Part shown: piece after piece, positions 46,701-55,700 of the stretch
Layout of the letters: every line of letters begins with the position of its first letter
Position numbering within the stretch: the stretch's first letter is position 1
From: Actinernus sp. WN-2022
Lineage: Eukaryota; Cnidaria; Anthozoa; Actiniaria; Actinernidae
NCBI GenBank assembly: GCA_030867875.1
Contig: JAOWCC010001589.1
Span: 138,667,745-138,731,744 of the forward strand
DNA length: 64,000 nt
Reading direction: 5' to 3'
Program-made: the position numbers and the translations under genes
Notes under the pieces: generated by a model
The model's input: only the letters and a program-made list of their open reading frames with translations
What the model was told of the DNA's origin: nothing
The model's database searches: none

Positions 46701-49700
46701 TATATAACAACGATGTGGAGAGTAATATCCTGCAATAAGATGCAGTGAAACAATGAATCAAGAGTCTAATACAATACATAAACCGACAATAGTACTTACA
46801 AAGGACAATAAGTTCAGATAATGTCTCTGTTACAACTTGAAGTCTCGAGAAGTCACTCGATTCAGTTCCAAACAAGATGGCGGCCCTGACGTATGGTCAG
46901 CGGTCTGCCATATGAGAAAACTAGTACCCAATCTGTACTCTGACAACTCTCCATCCCCCCCAGTCCGACAATGGGGGATTCACACGTTGACGGACTAATA
47001 ATGATTAGATCCAGTTGCCGGTCTCAGGCTCGTACCGCCTGGGTGCCTGACATTCACGACGAGGGCGAGGCGGCTATAGCTGCCTTTGGATGGGCGTGTT
47101 GGGGGCAGGCGGTGCCACGTCAGTCACCTCCTGTTGTGGGGTTACTCGGGGTTTGGATTGGGGGCTGTCGACACCATCGGGCGGTGAACTGTCAGGGTGC
47201 TGTCCCGATGTATTGGTAGGCGTACTGTGTACAACAGCTGGTTCTGGCGGATCAACGGTGCGTTTCTGCGTGATGGGTGCGGGTGGGGAGGTTGAAGATT
47301 GCCTATTCTGTCCGCCATGATGGGTGGTTAGCGGTGATGGAGGGGGGCTCATCCCAATATCTTTGGTTGCTGGGGTGAAAGCACGTAGAAAGCGGCGATT
47401 GCGTAGTGTGAGGCGGCCAGATCCATCCACCTTGACTCGGTATTGATCATGGTTGAGGGATTCCATCACGGTCCCTGATCTGTCCCATTTCGTGGGGCTG
47501 TTCCCGTGCTGATTTTGTAGGAAGACCCTCTCTCCGACGACAAGAGGGCGGAGAGGCCTTGAATGTTGTGTGAGCGATTCAGTGGTGCGGGTCATGCGGG
47601 TGCGAAGTGCTTGCTCCTTGGCTGCCCATGCATCGCGCCAAAGCGGGCGAATGTTCGGGTTCGAGAACTTCTCTAACCTGTTGACGAAGGAGAAGGTATC
47701 ACGTAGGTTACGCCCGAAGATGATCTGCGCCGGGGAGAGGTTGCAGTCTGGGTCGGGGGTATTGCGTAGTTGGAGTATCGCACGTAGGAATCCGTCATGG
47801 TCCAGTCCACCAGTGGGGCGTGTGTTTGACATCAAGAGGCGCTTTGCTGTCTTCACGGCTACTTCTGCCCGCCCGTTGAACTGGGGGAAATAGGCAGATG
47901 AGAGGCGGGGGCGGACGCCCCAGAGGCGAAGGAAAGCTTCCGTTTGACTCGCTATGAACTCAGGGCCACCGTCACTGGACAGCTCCTCCGGTACACCGAA
48001 CGTTGCAAAGAATGAGCGGAGGTGGCGGATCAGCCCAGCAGCACCTGCAAAGTTGGTACTGACCGGTGACGAGAAAATCTCAACCCATCCGGAGAGGCGG
48101 TCTCGACTACCAGGTAGTGGCTGCCACCATGGGAGAAGAAGTCGGCGAAGACTGCTTCGAAGGGCGTCGAAGGCGGGGTTGAGGGGAGTGGTGGTGTTGT
48201 TGCTTGTGACGGTGCATTCCGGTTGCAGTCTCGGCATCGTTCTCGTGTGGCGCGGATGTCGTTTGTCATTCCTGGCCAGTATACGATTGCGCGAGCTCGC
48301 TGCTCCATTGTTGATGATCCTTGATGAGCGGCATGCAAGTATTGCAGTACTCGTTGTTGTAGCGATTCAGGGATTAAGACACGGTCATCATATAGGAGGA
48401 CTCCCTCCTGCGTGTAGACAGAGTCACGGATGGTCCAGAGTGGTGCAAATGTGTGGTCATTTCGGTCAATGCTGTGACTGCCCTCGTCAATCAACTTTAC
48501 GATGGGGCTTAGCGATGCGTCTCGAGCTGTCTCTTGGGCGACGAGCGACCATGTGAGGGTTCCTAGTTCCTCGACATCAGTGCGGATAGATGCCATCAAT
48601 GCCCACTCTTTAAGGTCTGGGGTGTCAGGTGGGTTGGTGTTACTAGCGGAGCCTGATAGTGAGGGGTGTCTTGAAGTGGCATCGGCGGCGAGGTTGCTCT
48701 TCCCCGGTAGGTATCGGATATCGAAGCGCCAGGGTAGTGTGTGCTGCTTCAGCCGGAACAGGCGCGAGTTAGTGATTTCGTCAAGGGTGCGGTCGCCGAA
48801 GATTTTCACTAGAGGCTTGTGGTCGGTGACAACGACCAGGTTGTCGCAACCTTGGGTAAAGTAGCGGGTTTGCTCGAGTCCCCAGGCTACGGCTAGGGCT
48901 TCCCCTTCGATGGCCGCGTACCGTTGCTCGGTGGGGGAGAGGAAGCGAGAGCCGGCCAGTGTTATCCGCCACCCATCCGTGCAGCAGTTGGGTATACCAG
49001 ATGGGCAGGTGCAGTGCTGCTGGAGTAGGAAATATCCGATTCCCTGCTGTGACCAATCCGGTCGAAGGCATGTACGCCGCTGGATGTCGAAGATCTCTAC
49101 TCTCTTTCGGATGGCGTCTACGATGGCGGCCTTGGAAGTCTTGAAGGCTTCTTCAAGTTCTGTGGACCAGGCGAACTTGCAGCGTGCGCTGTGGAAGGGC
49201 TTGAATGGCGCCATTGTGTCTCTGAGCTGGGCGTAGTTCGCCACTTGATTGACAAGGCCGAACCAGCTTCGGATATCTGTCGTGGAGGCAGGTGATGGGA
49301 AATCCCTGATGGCGTCCAGGTATTTCGGTTGCGGCTCGATGGTTGATTCTGAGATCCTGAATCCGGCGAAGTCAACGCTTTTCCCCGCAAACTGGAACTT
49401 GTTTGCATTGAGAACGATACCGGCCTGCCCTATTCGTGTGAGCAGGTCGATTGTCCTCCACCAGTGCTCTTGAAGGTCTGTGTCGTAATGGATCGTATCA
49501 TCGACGCAGCGCTCCTTGCGTTCAACGTTGGATAGGACTGCGTCAAAGCGTCGGTTGTAGCCATCTCCCGATGACAGGAACCCTTGTGGTGCCCTGGTGT
49601 ATCGCCAGCGACCGAAGGGCGTTATAAAGGTGGTTAGGTATTTATCAGACGAGCGCAGGGGCACACTGTGATAACCATTCCATGCGTCGGTCACTGTTTT

Positions 49701-52700
49701 CCATGTGTCCTTGGGGACACGGCGGGCGAGTTGGAATGGCGATTCCATTGCGAACGTCTCCCGTTTGCAAAACCGGTTGAGGGGAGACAGATCAACCGTG
49801 CGGCGCGGTGAGCCGTCGTGTTTCCGTGTGACGACCATGCGATGACACCACGTGACCGGCTCGCCATAGGGGACGCGCTCGATTACGCCGAGGGCTTCAT
49901 CACGGAGGAGGTCCTCGTACACCTTCTCTTGCCAGTGCAGGGGCACACTTGCAGGGGTGTGGCATGCTTTGGGGGTTGCTTCAGGGTCAATGTGGATCTC
50001 AATGGGTGGTCCTTCCATGCAGGGCAGTGGTCTGTGGGGGCATGTATTGAAGGTGGATGACGCGTACCTGTCGAGTAGCCACGCCTTCATGCGCTCGTTA
50101 TTCTCTGCAGTGCATGGGAATGGCAGCTCGGTTGGTCGAGGGGGCGTTACGTCACGTTGAGGACATGAGCATGAGGTGGTGTTGGAGCTGCTAGGGGCCC
50201 TGCAGCCGTCATTCAGTGAGTGGGCGGCGTTGATTGGCGGCGTCGATTGGTCCTCGGAGGATATGTTGGGCTGTGATTCGCCAGTGCAGTTGTTTTCAAC
50301 GGACGGGAATGTGGATGGTAGGATGCCAAGATTGAGCATCGACTCGTACGATAGGTACATTGACTGTACGGAGCTGCTCACATAGAGCATGGTACGACAG
50401 GAGTTGGTCTTGCCGTTCGCCGATGCTGCTTGGAGATTGGAGAAGAACGCGCCTTCGATTGAAATCGGGGAACGGTTGGCCGCTGTTAGGCCTATGGTGA
50501 CTGGGCGTAGTGCATCGCGAGAAAAGCCACACGCTAGGTATTCAGACAATGCCCAGAGGTCGGATTGTGCCCCAGTGTCTGCGATAGCCGACACCTTTGC
50601 TGTTGGTGTAGTGGTCTGGTTCTGGGAGCCTTGCCGTTCGGCTGCCGAGATGGAGATCTTGATATGTGGGTGGGGCAGGAGACGTGCTTTTTTCCACTCT
50701 CCTTTCGTGAAAACGTGATGGTCCAGCGTCACTGGGCCGTGGGTGGCCCGGCCACGCCTGCGTCTGTGTTGTCGGCGGGGCGGAGTGGGCGTTCCCCCCC
50801 TGGACTGGACCGATGCGATCTGTGAGATGGATTCTAGAGCCTGGACTGCGGGTGACGGGTTTGCTGTGGTTGGGCGCTGGCGTCGTGCTCGACGTGTCCT
50901 ATAGCAGTTAATGCAAACCTGGTGGGGCTTTTTGTTCCACCCCCTTGCACCCTCGATGAAGATTTTGAACGAGGACCTGCAGTCGGGACAGCTAGCCTGT
51001 TTGGCCCGGTCCGCTTGGGATGGGGGTGGTGCTTCTTGTGGGGCTGCTGGGTGCTCGTTCTGTTGTCGGCGGAATGTCGACATGGCTGACAGGGCAGGAG
51101 AGGGATGTGCGTTTCGTGCCATTTCTTTGTTTTCTACCAGGGCCACGACATCGTTGATCGGGGTGGTCAGGATGTTCAGCGTCCCAAGTGTCTCGCGACG
51201 GATATCTGTGTCCGCAATTCCATTCAGGAGGACATCACGGATAGCGTGGTCGGTGTAGTCCACCTCCTTACCACACTCGCACTTCGCTTTGAAGGCACAT
51301 GTATCGGCCTTTCCACGTACCCGTGCTGTGAATGCTCGGAATGGTTCGTCGCGTTCCTGGTGGATCTTCAGTAGCTCGGTGCGTAGGACGCCTGTCGCGA
51401 CAGGGATGACCGCAAGGGAACGCATCGCTTCTAACAGCTGGGACAGGGTGCTGTTGGCTGCATTTGGGTTCGCTTTAAGGAGACAGTCTCCAAGATCTTG
51501 ACTTGCGCACTGGAAGAGCTGCGAGGGTGCAGCAGTCTCGCCGATGCCTGATCCTGTTTTGAAGACATCCCAACGACGCACGAAGACGTTCCAGCCCTCG
51601 GTTGTGACACCAATGTCGACTTTGGGTCTGTCTAGTTTTGGGCCTTGGGAGACAGGTGCTGGGGCCGGTGCCGCTACTGTCGGGTTTTGATGGGTAAAAC
51701 CATGGTTTCCGAGTAAGGCTATGGCGATGGCTTCTGACGCATCTTCGGTCTGGAACTCGCAGCTTGGGACTGTGCACTTTATTCGAACCATGTTATATTA
51801 CTCTCCACATAAAGAAAGACTCTTCGATGTTTTGGAGTTTTATTATATAACAACGATGTGGAGAGTAATATCCTGCAATAAGATGCAGTGAAACAATGAA
51901 TCAAGAGTCTAATACAATACATAAACCGACAATAGTACTTACAAAGGACTATAAGTTCAGATAATGTCTCTGTTACAACATGAAGTCTCGAGAAGTCACT
52001 CGATTCAGTTCCAAACAAGATGGCGGCCCTGACGTATGGTCAGCGGTCTGCCATATGAGAAAACTAGTACCCAATCTGTACTCTGACAACTCTCCAACTC
52101 TGGAGAATTTGACTCTTTGAAAATTAATTTTATTCAGATAGGCATGACTGCATTATGATTAGAATGAAAAAGGATTAATTCCCCAGAGTAGCATCTGTTT
52201 ACATCACATGATCTGAATTGGGTGACAACAGCGTTAGCCGATTACCTCTATGGATCTCTGGTTGGACATTAACGACAATGGATGACGTTACCGTTAGTAT
52301 CGCTATTGCCAATATTTTACTTCGTGATTTTTAATAGCTGTGACTACGTTTGCATAACTGAATTTCTTACGAATTTCAATATTCTCCCTGAAAATCGACT
52401 ACATATATCCGTTGTTGACAAACCTACTATCGGACAGTCAGTACATATCATCGGACACTCGATGTTTCTGCGCTTTGTAGCCATGGAAAAACCTTTAAAA
52501 CATGTTTCAATAAAGGCTAGAGTTATTCAGCGAATATTTAGGCCTGTAAAACGTACTTCATTTCCTGCAAGCGTGGCGGGAATAAGCATTGTTGTTTTCC
52601 AGATATAACGTGCGCCCTCATTGGTTGATTTATGGTCACCTGACAAGCAACAAAACAAACTGTTGCCCGCGCGGGCAACAATTCCCAGTTGTTTCCCGCC

Positions 52701-55700
52701 ACGTGATCACATCGTGATAACTGGCTAGCTAAAGGCGGGAATATTTGTTTACCAAAACATCTAGATCTGCATCAAAAGCTTACATATTTCGTCGAAAGAA
52801 AACGTTAAAATGGAACCAGCTCCAAAGAAACAATTTACATCTTTATCAAACGTGAGAGAAAGAAATTGGTAGCTAAAATAAGATGCAAGAAATAAACAAA
52901 ACGCTACTAAAAAACCGTAGCAACGCTGGCAGCAGCTTCCCGAAGAGAAGACGACAAACCTCGCTTGTATCAGGAAGTAAAATGTATGTCTATATAACAA
53001 AACACTGAATGACTGGTCGCTCAGGAAACCAGTGAGTTTTGTTTCCCTCGACTCTCGATGTTTCCCTCGACTGGCGTCTCGGAAACATCGAGAGTCTCGG
53101 GAAACAAAACTCACTGTATTCCTCGGGGACAGTCATATAAGTGTATATTGTTGCCTCGTTGCATTTAGTTGTTTTATAGCTTCTTCACTGTGCTATAAAG
53201 TGTACCCAGAGTTTTCACATTCTATTATAATAAACCGTTTCTTTGCGATAACTTACCTTTCCTTTTTCACTATACATTGGTCGTTTACACTCTGGACAAA
53301 AAGGAATTCCCGCCACAGCCGCGCACGCGCGCCAGTTCGTCATGTTTTATCCACAGGGTGTCCGATAGTATGTGTGCGGAGTTGCGTTTAACCTCCGCCG
53401 CAGTCGTTTTTAGGGGCTAATTCCCACTCTCCCCAAAAGCGTCTGCTTGCCCGAGTCCTTGATCGGAGTTGACGTAAGAAGTGGAGCACATGTAAGTGGA
53501 GTTCTTGGAGGTTCTGGTATAGCAAATGAATTGAAAGCATGCTGTACGAGTTGAACGCCAGAGTACTGTGGTAACGCCGTCCACGCCAACGGGTTTCCTA
53601 GGAGTGCGTTCGATTGAACGTATGAAGAAGTACAAGTGGTAGAAACACTAGGCTTTACAGTGAATGGTAATGCATCAGAATTAATACCAGACGTTTCGAA
53701 TTTTAGAGATTTCGCTGTAGCGAGTTTAGGACCACCACGTTTCCAAGCGCGACCGTGGCCGACGTTTTGATTTTCGATGTTCTCTACATGATCTTCCGAT
53801 GCCCACTGTATTTGAACTCTTTCAGTACTGGAGTGATAAATGCTGGATATCTCTTCCTTGAGTCCTTCTATAGACTCGTTTACCTTAGCCGCTTGTAGCA
53901 CTTCGTACAAACAAACAAGTCTGCACTCGCGCTCTGGTAAACGCTCAGGTGTATAGATACCGTCCACTCGATTAAACAAACGATGTCTGTGCTACTTTTC
54001 CCAAAAATATTACCCTACTAACAGATGACTCAGAACTAAAGTGGCACAGAAAACATTTACAATGGCTTTCCACAATTTTCTTCGGAGTTTCATTCATATA
54101 CATGTATTCCAACTACAGAAGCTCTGATCTACTCGAAACAAAATAAAACATTTTCGCCGGAAGTCAAATTGCGTTGTATTTCGAAAGATCTGATTGGTCT
54201 TGTGAAGACAATAAACTGAAACTCTATTGGCTAGTATACAACAATGGGAAAGGAATGTCCTGCTCGAGCAAGCAGACGCTGGTGGGGAGAGTGGGAATGA
54301 GCCCCTAAAAGAGACTGCGGGGGAGGCTAAGTTGCGTTGAGAATTTACTCTCTCGACAGTGGAAAGTTAAAGTTTTCTGTTTGAGTTGTGCTGCTTTCGG
54401 GTTTGATTTTATTCAGTTTTCGGGAATCGCGTGGTCGCTGCAATGAAGTACAGCACGAGAAAGGAGCGCCATTTGTGCAACAGGTAAACATAAAATCTTT
54501 TATTTCATTGAATTTTGAGAGTCAAGAAACAAGATGATAGGGTTAGTATCGATATAAAGTGAAGAGTCTTGGACAGGATTGAAAACGTTTTGGTGTGCCT
54601 CCTCTCGGGATATATATATTTATTTGTTTACACGCGTGCCTGAGAATTCGCTCTGTCCGATAGTAGGTGTTAATACCTTATGGCAGGGACATGTAGCAGG
54701 GATGCGTAGTGGGGACATTTAGCAGAGAGAGAATCACAACAAGTACACACATAGTTAAATGTAGAGGGCATGTACATGATAGTTGCAGCGGCAAAATCAC
54801 TACATGTACACATGATGGGACATGTAGCGGGAATCAGTAGTAGCGGAGATGTTCATGTAGCAGGGACACAATCACAACTTGTACATTCATAGAAAAATGT
54901 AGCGGGGACATGTCGTAAGGGACATGTAACACCGACTTGTCCCATCGTCTGAACCGTTATACTCACATTTTTATTGAAGCACCAGTTTTGGAGATTTTGT
55001 TCCCGCGACATGTTCCACAACGTCCAACTGGTTGAACTTTGAGGGACATGTTTCAGCGACAAGTGCATGATGCAAATAATGTGTGATTGGCAACATGTCC
55101 CTGCAACATAATTTAAATTGCAGCCAATCACAGATAACGATGACAATACTTTGGGGTATAGTCATGGCAGTGCCTACATCATACCGTCTGGAAGGACATG
55201 CAGCCGAGAAATACTGGGAACTTAATAATTAAATTTACGAGCGGCACACGACGTTCCAAGGTGGTAAACGACGAGTTCTCGCTGGCCTATGGTAGAGTTC
55301 GCCATACAACGCACAAGAATAAGAATAGCAATGCACTAACCTCAACACCCAAGTAAAAATATACATAAATACATCAACTACAATATAGTGTAATATAATA
55401 AGAATACGCTAAGGGATACATCATGATTAGGGTTAGCAGGAGCAGACAGCAACGACACATAGGTCAAATCAGTTTGTAGCTGCGAATGGTGTCCTGATAA
55501 AAAAATAACGTTTCAGAGTCTGGAGAAATATAATCTAACGAAATTTTACAACCTCAGCATGGCGACTGCCGTTTTTGTGAACCGGGGGAATATTTGCGTG
55601 CTTCCATTCAAATAAAAGAAGACCAGGGAGTGAGTTAGTGCCAAAGCACATTTCTTAAGAATAACTGCACACAAATTAACTGGCACAGTAGGTTTTTACT

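Larger units (their letters stand above)
46667..52096 (-). mobile_element. Ty3/gypsy LTR retrotransposon, nearly intact, TSD ACTCT
   Basis: Two 287-bp LTRs (46667-46953 and 51810-52096) with about two differences flank gag-pol on the minus strand. The 5-bp duplication ACTCT stands at 46662-46666 and 52097-52101. A G-rich polypurine tract (minus CTGGGGGGGA) directly precedes the 3' LTR at 46954-46965. Domain order Gag-PR-RT-RH-INT is gypsy type. The primer-binding region after the 5' LTR is complementary to the LTR itself, suggesting self-priming. A single-base frame break in integrase is the only obvious defect. The insertion is young. Confidence 0.92.
46609..52250. mobile_element. MITE interrupted by the LTR retrotransposon
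   Basis: AGAGGTAATCGGCTACTAAC (46609 on) and its inverse GCGTTAGCCGATTACCTCT (to 52250) are MITE ends, with GATGTAAACA / TGTTTACATC words inside. The LTR element inserted between the arms. Confidence 0.65.

Noticed and set aside
47090..51501. Many plus-strand ORFs opposite the LTR element
   Set aside because: Shadows of the GC-richer gag-pol frame on the minus strand; no domain in any of them.
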